Assembly: GCA_023416055.1 (NCBI GenBank)
Contig: JAEZIH010000193.1
Location: forward strand, 1-7,674
Reading direction: 5' to 3'
Origin: Pseudomonadota bacterium
Lineage (GTDB): Bacteria > Pseudomonadota > Alphaproteobacteria > Caulobacterales > Caulobacteraceae
Length of the DNA: 7,674 nt
Each line of letters opens with the position of its first letter. The stretch's first letter is position 1. Positions 1-6,591 of the stretch are shown one piece after another. The translations under genes and the position numbers were made by a program. Under the pieces are notes generated by a model, which searched no databases, was not told the DNA's origin, and saw nothing but the letters and a program-made list of their open reading frames with translations.

Positions 1-106
1 AGGCCAGCTCCGGCGCCGGCCAGAACAGGGTCTCGCGGGCCCACCAGGCGCCGCCGACGACGGCGGCCAGGCCCGTGGCGCGGATCAACAGGTTGCGACG
101 GTTCAT
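1..106 (-). CDS. N-terminus of an exported or membrane-anchored protein (partial)
   Basis: Only the first 35 codons are inside the window; the gene continues past the left edge. The peptide starts MNRRNLLIRATGLAAVVGG and continues with AWWARETLFWPAPELA. The paired arginines followed by N-L-L and a run of small hydrophobic residues look like a signal peptide or N-terminal anchor, and the R-R-x-L-L order is compatible with a Tat signal. It lies 49 bases downstream of the LD-carboxypeptidase on the same strand, so the two are probably co-transcribed. No good ribosome binding site precedes the ATG. The other nearby ATG (complement of 117-119) is in a different frame and gives a proline- and arginine-rich peptide, so I prefer the start at 106. 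I cannot name the family from this fragment. Confidence 0.6.
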   Translation of the reverse strand, partial: MNRRNLLIRATGLAAVVGGAWWARETLFWPAPELA

Positions 107-155
107 GCCCGACGAACATGGCGCGGCCCCGCCCGCGGCGCCAGCGTCGCCGTCG

Positions 156-980
156 TCACGCCCCTCGCGTTCCGAACGGAACCACCCTGTTGGCCGGGTC
201 GTGGCCGATGTCGGCGGGGCCGAGATAGGGAATGCCCGACCGCGCGCACCAGTCCTGCACGATCTCCTCGGCCGTCATGCCGAACTCGGGGTCGTTCTCC
301 ACCACCTCGGACACGCGCCCCAGCCGGATGCCCGCGACCCGCCTGATCGAGGCCTGGCCGGTCAGGTGGAACATCATCCGGTCGACCCGGTACAGCGGCT
401 CGCAAACCTCCTCCAGCATCAGCACATGACCCGTCAGGTCCGGCTCCAGCTCCGTGCCCACGAGCGCGTCGATGATGCTCAGGTTGAAGGCCGCGGCCGG
501 CCGCGGATCGTCGTGCAGGCTCGGCTCCCACGAGCCGGGATCCCCGCGCGTCAGCCAGGCCATGGCCCGAAAGCCGGCCTCGTCCCCGCGCAGGGCGTCC
601 GACGCCATCGGCCCGTGCGCCACGTGCGGGAACCCCGCCCTGTAGAGCGCCGCCAGCAGCGTGCCCGCATCCGAATAGCCCAGATACCGCTTGGCGCGCG
701 CCGCCCCGACCAGCTGCGGCAGAACCGTCTCGGCGATACGGCACGAGCCGTAGCCGCCGCGCGCGAACCAGATGGCGTCGATGGCGGGATCATTGGCGAA
801 CTCGACGAAGGCCGCCGCCCGGCCGGCGTCATCGCCGCCGAAATGGCCGTGCTCGGCGTAGCTCGCCGGGTGGATGACGGCCTCCACGCCCGCAGGAAGG
901 TGCCGCGCGAACCACGCCTCCACGGCCGCGCCCCGCTCCCGGCTGAAGCGCGAACTGGCGTTGACGATGCCGATCTTCAA
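156..980 (-). CDS. ldcA: LD-carboxypeptidase (murein tetrapeptide carboxypeptidase, family S66)
   Basis: This enzyme family removes the terminal D-Ala from L-Ala-D-Glu-mDAP-D-Ala tetrapeptide released from peptidoglycan, in the cytoplasm, for wall recycling. The 274-residue protein shows the S66 landmarks in order: RGGYGSCR near residues 74-81, GYSDAG at 101-106 with nucleophile Ser103, [14 protein letters not shown] with Glu190, and a C-terminal DIGH with His260. Order and spacing match the Ser-Glu-His triad known for LdcA of Pseudomonas aeruginosa. There is no signal peptide, as expected. I choose the TTG start at 978-980: GGGGAG lies 5 bases upstream, the product begins [10 protein letters not shown] as family members do, and the in-frame ATG at 1008-1010 has no ribosome binding site and sits inside a likely -10 box. 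MccF-type self-immunity peptidases share the fold and cannot be wholly excluded. The divergent Mur ligase favours the recycling role. Confidence 0.88.
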   Translation of the reverse strand: MKIGIVNASSRFSRERGAAVEAWFARHLPAGVEAVIHPASYAEHGHFGGDDAGRAAAFVEFANDPAIDAIWFARGGYGSCRIAETVLPQLVGAARAKRYLGYSDAGTLLAALYRAGFPHVAHGPMASDALRGDEAGFRAMAWLTRGDPGSWEPSLHDDPRPAAAFNLSIIDALVGTELEPDLTGHVLMLEEVCEPLYRVDRMMFHLTGQASIRRVAGIRLGRVSEVVENDPEFGMTAEEIVQDWCARSGIPYLGPADIGHDPANRVVPFGTRGA

Positions 981-985
981 GGCGG

Positions 986-991
986 CTCCCC
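986..991 (-). promoter_or_regulatory. Ribosome binding site of ldcA, deciding a TTG start
   Basis: On the minus strand the sequence reads GGGGAG, five bases before TTG (978-980). It is among the best Shine-Dalgarno matches in this window and selects TTG over the ATG 30 bases upstream. Confidence 0.65.
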
Positions 992-1017
992 GGACTGTGC
1001 GCCTCTTCATAGTCCGG
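990..1017. repeat. Perfect 7-bp inverted repeat in the divergent intergenic region
   Basis: CCGGACT (990-996) and AGTCCGG (1011-1017) are exact reverse complements separated by 14 bases, so their centres are 21 bp apart, two helical turns. The right arm overlaps the putative -10 box of ldcA and the left arm touches its ribosome binding site. This geometry suits a dimeric regulator, or an RNA hairpin with a large loop. No known operator is recognised, and a 7-bp repeat could occur by chance in GC-rich DNA. Confidence 0.45.
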
Positions 1018-1035
1018 CGCGGGCGGGCGAACCAA
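1006..1035 (-). promoter_or_regulatory. Putative sigma-70-type promoter of ldcA
   Basis: Read on the minus strand, TTGGTT (1030-1035) and TATGAA (1006-1011) are separated by 18 bases. Both are fair matches to TTGACA and TATAAT, and TATGAA stands out in a very GC-rich region. Transcription would start near 999, leaving a leader of about 20 bases that just contains the GGGGAG site and the TTG start. This is a by-eye match only. Confidence 0.4.
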
Positions 1036-1074
1036 TCCCTTCCCCTCGCCCCGTTCCGCCTCTACTCAGCCTGC

Positions 1075-2481
1075 ATGGCGAACGACTACTTCTTCTGCGG
1101 CGTCGGCGGCTCGGGCATGCTGCCGCTGGCGATGATCGTGCAGGCGCAGGGGAACCGCATCGCCGGCTCCGACCGCTCGCGCGACCAGGGCCGCACGCCG
1201 GAGAAATTCGCATGGCTGGAGGCGCACGGCGTCGCACTGCATCCGCAGGACGGCTCGGGCGTCGTCCGCCCGGACCAGATCGTCGTCGCCACCGGCGCGG
1301 TCGAGGACACGGTGCCCGACATCGGCGCGGCCAAGCGGGTCGGCGCCCGCATCCTCACCCGCCCCGAACTGCTCAGCCAGCTGTTCAACGCCGCCGGAAC
1401 CTCGGTCGGCGTGGCCGGCACCTCGGGCAAGTCGACCATCACCGGCATGGTCGCCTGGATGCTGCACCGGGCCGGGCGCGCGCCGACGGTGATGAACGGC
1501 GCGGTGATGAAGAATTTCGTCGACGCCGACCACCCCTTCGCCAGCGCCCTCGTCGGCGGCCCGGACCTGTTCGTCTCCGAGGTCGACGAGTCCGACGGCT
1601 CGATCGCCCGCTACGACCCGACGGTGGCGGTGGTGTCCAACATCTCGCTGGACCACAAGTCGATGGAGGAGCTGCGCGACCTGTTCGGCGGCTTCACCGG
1701 CCGCGCCCGGACCGCCGTTCTCAACCTCGACAATCCCGAGACCGCGGCCCTGGCCCAGCGCATGGTCGAGACCGGCCGCGGCGACGCCGTCCTCACCTTC
1801 GCCCTCGGCAACGACGCCGCCGACCTCTCGGCCCACGATCTGGAGCCGCTGGTCACCGGCGTCCGCTTCCAGCTGGCCGAACGCGCCTCGGGCGCCCGCC
1901 GCTCCGTGACCCTCGCCGTCCCCGGAGCCCACAACGTCGCCAACGCCCTGGCCGCCCTCGCCGCCGTCCGCGCCCTCGACGTCCCGCTGGACGAGGCCGT
2001 CGCGGCGCTCGAGACCTTCGCCGGCATCCGCCGCCGCATGGAGACCGTGGGAACCGCCGGCGGCGTGACCGTCATCGACGACTTCGCCCACAACCCCGAC
2101 AAGATCGCCGCCACGCTGAAGACCCTGCACGCCTTCGACGGCCGCCTGCTGGTGCTGTTCCAGCCGCACGGCTTCGGGCCGCTGAAGCTGATGCAGCGGG
2201 AGTTCATCGAGGGCTTCGCCGGCCTTCTGCGCCCCGACGATGTGCTGCTGATGCCCGAGCCGGTCTATTACGGCGGCACCACCGACCGCTCGGTCAGCTC
2301 CGGCGACATCGCCGAAGGCGTCCGCGCGGCCGGCCGCCACGCCGAGGCGCTGCCGACCCGCGAAGCCTGCGGCGACCGCCTGGTCGAACTGGCCCGCCCT
2401 GGCGACCGCATCGTGGTCATGGGCGCCCGCGACGACACCCTGTCCGCCTTCGCCGCCGACCTGTTGGCGCGGCTGGGGTGA
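1075..2481 (+). CDS. Mur ligase family protein (MurC/Mpl-like)
   Basis: ATP-dependent amide ligase of the Mur family, 468 residues, cytoplasmic. The N-terminal UDP-sugar-binding domain opens with [10 protein letters not shown] (6-15), then GSDRSRDQG (31-39). The central ATPase domain has the P-loop GTSGKST (115-121), EVDESDGSI (169-177) and [12 protein letters not shown] (189-200). [12 protein letters not shown] (283-294) precedes the C-terminal domain, which holds RRRMETVG (319-326), [10 protein letters not shown] (335-344) and FQPH (362-365). MurC typically has a GTHGKT P-loop. The RRR-M-E and DDFAH segments recall Mpl, which joins murein tripeptide to UDP-MurNAc. The divergent LD-carboxypeptidase makes that tripeptide, supporting a recycling role, but this N-terminus is more MurC-like than typical Mpl. 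The substrate is therefore unsettled. The ATG at 1075 starts directly before the first beta strand and has no Shine-Dalgarno site, so the transcript may be leaderless. Confidence 0.85.
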   Translation: MANDYFFCGVGGSGMLPLAMIVQAQGNRIAGSDRSRDQGRTPEKFAWLEAHGVALHPQDGSGVVRPDQIVVATGAVEDTVPDIGAAKRVGARILTRPELLSQLFNAAGTSVGVAGTSGKSTITGMVAWMLHRAGRAPTVMNGAVMKNFVDADHPFASALVGGPDLFVSEVDESDGSIARYDPTVAVVSNISLDHKSMEELRDLFGGFTGRARTAVLNLDNPETAALAQRMVETGRGDAVLTFALGNDAADLSAHDLEPLVTGVRFQLAERASGARRSVTLAVPGAHNVANALAALAAVRALDVPLDEAVAALETFAGIRRRMETVGTAGGVTVIDDFAHNPDKIAATLKTLHAFDGRLLVLFQPHGFGPLKLMQREFIEGFAGLLRPDDVLLMPEPVYYGGTTDRSVSSGDIAEGVRAAGRHAEALPTREACGDRLVELARPGDRIVVMGARDDTLSAFAADLLARLG

Positions 2482-2513
2482 ACCCTTCCGCCGCCGGGGT
2501 ATTGTAGCGCTTC

Positions 2514-4529
2514 ATGCTCCAGGTCCCCCCGCCCCCCGAACTGCCCGAGGTCGTCGTCACCGGCGCCCGCCTGCCGCCCGCCGCCTCCGAGGCCGCCTTC
2601 TCGGTGATCCGGCTGGACGACGAGGACCTGCGCGACCAGCAGCGGCTGGACGAGGCCCTGCGCGCCGTCCCCGCCGTCTCCCTGTTCCGCCGCACCTCCA
2701 GCCTCTCGGCCAACCCCACGACCCAGGGCATCTCGCTTCGCGCCATCGCGCCCTCGGGGGCCGGCCGCACTCTCGTCACCCTCGACGGCGTGCCGCTGAA
2801 CGACCCCTTCGGCGGCTGGGTGATCTGGTCGCAGGCGCCGACGGAGAGCCTGTCAGGGCTCGACATCGTACGCGGCGCAGGGGCCGGGCCGTACGGGTCC
2901 GGGGCCCTGACCGGCGTGATCCAGCTGCGCGAACGCGATCAGGGCGGGGCCCTCGACGCCTCGCTTGCCGAGCACGGCGGCGCCCGACTGTCCGCCTCGG
3001 GCGGCGACCGCTTCGGCGACGTCCGTCTGGTCGGCTCCGCCCTCTACGAGACCAGCGACGGCTACGTTCCGGTGCGCGGACCGGCCGCCGGCGCCGCCGA
3101 CACGCCGCTGGATCTGGAGGTCATGAGCGCGGCCCTGCGCGCCGACCTGCCGGCCGGCCCCGCCGTGGTCTCGCTGCGCGCCTCGGCCTTCGAGGAGAAC
3201 CGCGGCTCGGGCCTTGCCGGGACCAACGCCACGGCCAGCGGAAACGCCCTGTCGGCCACCGCCGCCGTCCAGCCCTCGGCCGATCGCCCCGGCTGGCGAT
3301 TACAGGCCTGGCGACGCGAGAGCGATCTGGTCAACAGCTCGGCCGCCGTCGCCGCCGACCGGGCCTCGACCACCCCCGCCAACGACCAGTTCGAGACCCC
3401 GGCCATCGGCTGGGGCCTGAACGCCGCCCTGCGCCATGTGATCGTCAGCGGCGTCGCCCGCGTCGAATGGGAGCTGGGCGCCGACGCCCGCCGCTTCGAG
3501 GGCGAGACCCGCGAGCGCTTCCGCTACATGGCTGGCGAGTTCACCCGCGGCCGCGTCGCCGGCGGCGAGAGCTCGGTGGCCGGCCTCTACGCCGAGGGCT
3601 CGTGGGCCTCCGGCCCGTGGCTGGTCGCCGGCGGCCTGCGCGCCGACCGCTGGGAGAACCGCGACGGCGTCCGCCGCGAGTTCGACCTTGCGGACGGCTC
3701 CCCGACGGTGGACGAGACCGACCCGGCCCGCTCCGGCGAGGTGGTCAGCGCCCGCCTCGCCGCGCGCCGTCAGCTGGTCGGGGGCCACGCCGTCCGCGCC
3801 GCCGCCTACTCAGGCTTCCGCCCGGCCACCCTCAACGAGCTGCACCGCCCGTTCCGGGTCGGCAACGACCTGACCGAGGCCAACGCCGCACTCGAACCCG
3901 AGCGTCTGCGGGGCGTCGAGCTGGGCTGGAGCTGGACCGACGGCCGCGCCGCCGTGTCCGCCACCCTGTTCCGCAACGAAATCGACGACGCCATCGTCAA
4001 CGTCACCCTCGCGGAGGGGCCCGGGACCTTTCCCCGCGCCGGCTTCGTCCCCGCCGGCGGCGTGCTGCGCCAGCGCCAGAACGCCGGGACGATCACGGCC
4101 ACGGGCATCGAAACCGAAGCCCGCCTGCGGGTCACCGACGCCCTGTCCCTGCGCGCCGCCGCCGCCTTTACCGATGCGGAGGTCGACGGCGGGAGCGCCG
4201 CGCCCCAGCTGACCGGCCTGCGCCCCGCCCAGGCCCCGCGCTGGAGCGCCGTCGCCGGCCTCGACTGGCAGGCGACCGACCGACTGAGCCTCGCCGCCGA
4301 CCTGCGCTGGGAGAGCGACCGCTTCGAGGACGACCTCAACAGCCGCGTGCTGGAAGGCGCCCTGACCGCCGATGTGCGCGCCGACTGGACGGTGCGGCCG
4401 GGCGTCGATCTCTACCTCGCCGCCGACAATCTGTTCGACGAGGCGGTCGAGGTGTCGGAGACCGGAACGGGCGTGGCCGGCTACGGTCCGCCCCGCACCC
4501 TGCGGCTCGGCGTCAGACTGTCGCGCTGA
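2514..4529 (+). CDS. TonB-dependent outer-membrane receptor, no visible signal peptide
   Basis: Gated outer-membrane channel that imports a bound ligand using TonB energy; 671 residues, an ordinary to short length for the family. The start MLQVPPPPELPEVVVTG leads straight into a TonB-box-like stretch (PEVVVTG, 11-17). The plug follows, with TQGISLRAIAPSGAGRTLV (70-88), LDGVPLNDPFGGW (90-102) and LDIVRGAGAGPYGSGALTGV (116-135). The rest is a 22-strand-type barrel, with the typical late segment FRPATLNELHRPF near 434 and LFRNEIDDAIVN near 487. Two oddities: no Sec signal precedes the TonB box (an in-frame TAG lies at 2505-2507), and the last residue is Arg rather than the usual aromatic. No Shine-Dalgarno site is seen. 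It lies 32 bases after the Mur ligase and 53 before the PepSY gene. Its neighbours suggest a metal or metal-chelate ligand; the sequence alone does not identify one. Confidence 0.9.
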   Translation: MLQVPPPPELPEVVVTGARLPPAASEAAFSVIRLDDEDLRDQQRLDEALRAVPAVSLFRRTSSLSANPTTQGISLRAIAPSGAGRTLVTLDGVPLNDPFGGWVIWSQAPTESLSGLDIVRGAGAGPYGSGALTGVIQLRERDQGGALDASLAEHGGARLSASGGDRFGDVRLVGSALYETSDGYVPVRGPAAGAADTPLDLEVMSAALRADLPAGPAVVSLRASAFEENRGSGLAGTNATASGNALSATAAVQPSADRPGWRLQAWRRESDLVNSSAAVAADRASTTPANDQFETPAIGWGLNAALRHVIVSGVARVEWELGADARRFEGETRERFRYMAGEFTRGRVAGGESSVAGLYAEGSWASGPWLVAGGLRADRWENRDGVRREFDLADGSPTVDETDPARSGEVVSARLAARRQLVGGHAVRAAAYSGFRPATLNELHRPFRVGNDLTEANAALEPERLRGVELGWSWTDGRAAVSATLFRNEIDDAIVNVTLAEGPGTFPRAGFVPAGGVLRQRQNAGTITATGIETEARLRVTDALSLRAAAAFTDAEVDGGSAAPQLTGLRPAQAPRWSAVAGLDWQATDRLSLAADLRWESDRFEDDLNSRVLEGALTADVRADWTVRPGVDLYLAADNLFDEAVEVSETGTGVAGYGPPRTLRLGVRLSR

Positions 4530-4542
4530 TCCGGGACGCCCC

Positions 4543-4562
4543 TATATTGCAAATCGTTCGCA
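4543..4562 (+). promoter_or_regulatory. Putative Fur-box-like operator with a -10-like element
   Basis: An AT-rich patch in the 53-base gap after the receptor gene contains TGCAAATCGTTCGCA (4548-4562), an imperfect inverted repeat of the form TGCRAAnnnTTYGCA. This resembles the 7-1-7 Fur box (TGATAATnATTATCA) and proteobacterial variants with TGC/GCA ends. TATATT (4543-4548), five of six bases of a -10 box, abuts it. A convincing -35 is not visible. If real, it would place iron-responsive control directly in front of the PepSY-DUF2271-DUF4198-apbE genes, separately from the receptor. Confidence 0.42.
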
Positions 4563-4582
4563 GGTTCGGCACAAGCCGTGCC

Positions 4583-5233
4583 GTGACCGACGCCGCCACG
4601 CCCGCCCGGCCCCCAAAGGCCCTCAACGCCAGACGCTCGTTCTGGCTCAAGCAGCTGCATCAGTGGCACTGGATCTCGGCCGCGGTCAGCCTGGTCGGCC
4701 TGCTGCTGTTCACGGTCACGGGCATCACCCTCAACCACGCCGCCCAGATTCCGGCTGCGCCGGTGACCGCTGAAACCACCGCCGAGCTGCCCGCCCCCCT
4801 GCTGGAGCGCCTCGCCGCCTTGCCGGACGAGACCACGGCCCCTGTCCCCGAGGCGGTGGCGCGCTGGGCCGCCGGCGCCCTCGACGTCCAGATCGCCGGG
4901 CGCCCGACCGAGACCACCGCCGAAGAGATCTACGTCGCCCTGCCCGAGCCCGGCGGCGACGGCTGGCTGACCATCGACCGCGCCACCGGCGAGGCCCTGC
5001 GCGAGCGCACCACCCGCGGCTGGGTGGCCTACCTCAACGACCTGCACAAGGGCCGCAACACGGGACCGGTCTGGTACTGGTTCATCGACGTCTTCGCGGT
5101 CGCCTGCCTGATCTTCGCCGTCACCGGTCTGGGCCTGACCTGGATGCACGCGCGCCAGCGTCCCTCGACCTGGCCGCTGGTCGGCCTCGGCCTGCTGATC
5201 CCCGCCGTCATCGCCCTGCTGTTCATTCACTGA
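4583..5233 (+). CDS. PepSY-associated transmembrane-helix protein
   Basis: Inner-membrane protein of 216 residues. A basic cytoplasmic N-terminus (K12, R17, R18, K23) leads to LHQWHW (25-30) and a first helix to about 51 ending ITLNH. A periplasmic segment of about 105 residues follows, containing a PepSY-like stretch (EEIYVALPEPGGDGWLTIDR, 114-133). Next come YLNDLHKGRN (150-159), a second helix (161-188) and a third (196-215). His26, His29, His52, His155 and His189 lie at or near helix ends, where they could bind heme; larger PepSY membrane proteins act in ferric-siderophore or flavin-linked electron transfer. The first helix and LHQWHW pattern are typical of the family. The start is taken as GTG at 4583, the last plausible start before the conserved region; it has no Shine-Dalgarno site, and an upstream TTG (4547) would overlap the Fur-like site. 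The DUF2271 gene follows after 19 bases, consistent with one operon. Confidence 0.82.
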   Translation: MTDAATPARPPKALNARRSFWLKQLHQWHWISAAVSLVGLLLFTVTGITLNHAAQIPAAPVTAETTAELPAPLLERLAALPDETTAPVPEAVARWAAGALDVQIAGRPTETTAEEIYVALPEPGGDGWLTIDRATGEALRERTTRGWVAYLNDLHKGRNTGPVWYWFIDVFAVACLIFAVTGLGLTWMHARQRPSTWPLVGLGLLIPAVIALLFIH

Positions 5234-5252
5234 CGCCGCACGAGAGCCTCCC

Positions 5253-5759
5253 ATGCGCAAGCTGACCCTCGCCACCGCCGCAGCCGTCGCCGGCGCCGTC
5301 GCGACCCCGGCCGCGGCCGCCGACCTGAACGTCTCGATCGAGATTCCCCGCCTGTCGGTGGCGGCCTACCACCGCCCCTATGTCGCGGTGTGGATCGAGC
5401 GCCCGGACAACACCGCCGTGCGCACCCTGGCGGTCTGGTACGAGGTCTCCAACGTCGCCGAGGGCAAGGACTGGCTGAAGGACATGCGCACCTGGTGGCG
5501 GCGCGGCGGCCGGTCCCTGACCCTGCCCGCCGACGGCGTCTCCAGCGCCACCAAGGCCCCCGGGACCCACGCCGTCCGGGTCTCCGGCGCCCGCCTGTCG
5601 AACCTGCCCGCCGGCGACTACGTGCTGGTCGTCGAGGCGGCGCGCGAGCTGGGCGGCCGCGAAGCCGTCCGCGTGCCCTTCCGCTGGGGGGCGCCGAACA
5701 GCGGCCGCGCCTCCGGCTCCACCGAACTCGGCGCCGTCGCCGTCACCGTCACCCGCTAG
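5253..5759 (+). CDS. Secreted DUF2271 protein with a probable flavinylation motif
   Basis: Periplasmic protein of 168 residues. A Sec signal (MRKLTLATAAAVAGAVATPA, then AAA) is probably cut after Ala23. The mature part is beta-rich and shows family features: YHRPYVAVWIE (39-49), a Trp-rich stretch DWLKDMRTWWRR (73-84), and EAARELGGREAVRVPF (128-143). Residues 94-100 read D-G-V-S-S-A-T, matching the D-G-x-(S/T)-(G/S)-A-T motif at which ApbE enzymes attach FMN in NqrB, NqrC and RnfG. By analogy Thr100 would carry the flavin. An apbE gene lies two genes downstream, so I infer a covalent FMN carrier taking electrons from the PepSY membrane protein. The ATG has GAGAG six bases upstream. The family has no settled biochemical function that I can cite. 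Confidence 0.85.
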   Translation: MRKLTLATAAAVAGAVATPAAAADLNVSIEIPRLSVAAYHRPYVAVWIERPDNTAVRTLAVWYEVSNVAEGKDWLKDMRTWWRRGGRSLTLPADGVSSATKAPGTHAVRVSGARLSNLPAGDYVLVVEAARELGGREAVRVPFRWGAPNSGRASGSTELGAVAVTVTR

Positions 5760-5765
5760 AGGAAG
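5758..5765 (+). promoter_or_regulatory. Strong ribosome binding site of the DUF4198 gene
   Basis: AGAGGAAG, five bases before the ATG at 5771, overlaps the stop codon of the DUF2271 gene. This is the strongest Shine-Dalgarno site in the window. It suggests coupled and efficient translation of the DUF4198 protein, and fixes its start. Confidence 0.7.
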
Positions 5766-5770
5766 TCGCC

Positions 5771-6571
5771 ATGAAGAAGTCCCTCGCTCTGGTCGCGGCC
5801 CTTGCCGCCCTCGCCCTGCCGATGTCGGCCCAGGCCCACCGCGCCTGGCTGGCCCCGACCTCGACCGTCCTGTCCGGGACCGACGCCTGGGTCGGCTTCG
5901 ACGCCGGCATGTCCAACGGGGTCTTCATCCCCGACCACGCCGCCATGAACATGGCCGGCCTGGTCATCACCGCGCCGGACGGCTCGACCGCCCAGGCCGA
6001 GAACATGATGCGCGGCCGCTACCGCACCACCTTCGACCTGCACCTGACCCAGCCGGGCACCTGGAAGGTGGCCAACGTCACCAACGGCGTCATGGCCACC
6101 TACAAGGAGAACGGCGAGGAGAAGCGCTGGCGCGGAACCGCCGCCGACTTCCCGGGCGCCATCCCCGCCGGCGCCACCGACGTCGTCGCCACCCGCACCT
6201 CGAACCGCATCGAGACCTTCGTCACCCTCGGCGCCCCGACCGACACCGTCTTCACCAACCCCGCCGAGGGTCTGGTCCTGATCCCGGTGACCCATCCCAA
6301 CGACCTGGTCGCCGGGGAAGACGCCACCTTCAAGCTGTCGATCGACGGCGTCGCCGCCGCCGGCGTCGAGGTCACCGTGGCCCGCGGGGGCACGCGCTAT
6401 CGCGACAATCCGGACGAGATGACCGTGACCACCGGCGCCGACGGCGCCTTCACCGTCACCTGGCCCGAGCCGGGCATGTACTGGCTGAACGCCACCGTCC
6501 GCACGCCCGCCCAGGGCGACACCCTGGCGACCAACGCCCAGTACGTCGCCGTCATGGAAGTCCTGCCCTGA
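5771..6571 (+). CDS. Secreted DUF4198 protein
   Basis: Periplasmic protein of 266 residues. A clear Sec signal (MKKSLALVAALAALALPM, ending SAQA) is probably cleaved after Ala22, so the mature chain begins His-Arg-Ala-Trp-Leu. The A-H-x-x-W-L opening is characteristic of DUF4198 (related to COG5266), a family that as I recall includes accessory proteins of nickel and cobalt uptake systems. Family-typical segments are TSNRIETFVTLGAPT (143-157), LVLIPVTHPNDLVAGE (168-183), and a C-terminal immunoglobulin-like domain (VEVTVARGG, 199-207; MTVTTGADGAFTVTWPEPGMYWLNA, around 217-241). The position between a TonB receptor and redox partners suggests metal binding or delivery in the periplasm, but no metal site is proven by sequence. 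Translation starts from a strong ribosome binding site 11 bases after the DUF2271 stop codon. Confidence 0.84.
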   Translation: MKKSLALVAALAALALPMSAQAHRAWLAPTSTVLSGTDAWVGFDAGMSNGVFIPDHAAMNMAGLVITAPDGSTAQAENMMRGRYRTTFDLHLTQPGTWKVANVTNGVMATYKENGEEKRWRGTAADFPGAIPAGATDVVATRTSNRIETFVTLGAPTDTVFTNPAEGLVLIPVTHPNDLVAGEDATFKLSIDGVAAAGVEVTVARGGTRYRDNPDEMTVTTGADGAFTVTWPEPGMYWLNATVRTPAQGDTLATNAQYVAVMEVLP

Positions 6572-6591
6572 GCGGCCCCGCCGACAACCGG

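Noticed and set aside
107..155. GC-rich stretch after ldcA considered as an intrinsic terminator
   Set aside because: The arms GGCGC/GCGCC are short and there is no T-run on the minus strand, so no terminator is supported. I found no convincing intrinsic terminator elsewhere in the window.
874..1074. Upstream extension of the Mur ligase frame
   Set aside because: The 67 extra codons cover the ldcA start and promoter region on the other strand and do not resemble a Mur N-terminus; the nucleotide-binding fold begins right after the ATG at 1075.
1066..2340. Minus-strand open frame of 424 codons opposite the Mur ligase
   Set aside because: Its composition (Gly, Ala, Val, Asp, His rich, low complexity) is the mirror of the ligase codons, with no motif; an antisense shadow.
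75..2507. Very long plus-strand open frame (810 codons) across ldcA and the Mur ligase
   Set aside because: It is arginine- and proline-rich with no recognisable domain, and overlaps two genes with clear catalytic motifs. Long spurious frames are expected in DNA this GC-rich.
2503..2514. Near-palindrome TGTAGCGCTTCA just before the receptor start
   Set aside because: It is a 6-bp core palindrome (AGCGCT) with short imperfect flanks, likely by chance in GC-rich DNA. It might be a regulator site, but nothing else supports it.
3467..4582. Upstream extension of the PepSY frame through the receptor gene
   Set aside because: The extended part is an Arg/Pro-rich shadow of the receptor; conserved PepSY-family sequence begins only after the GTG at 4583.
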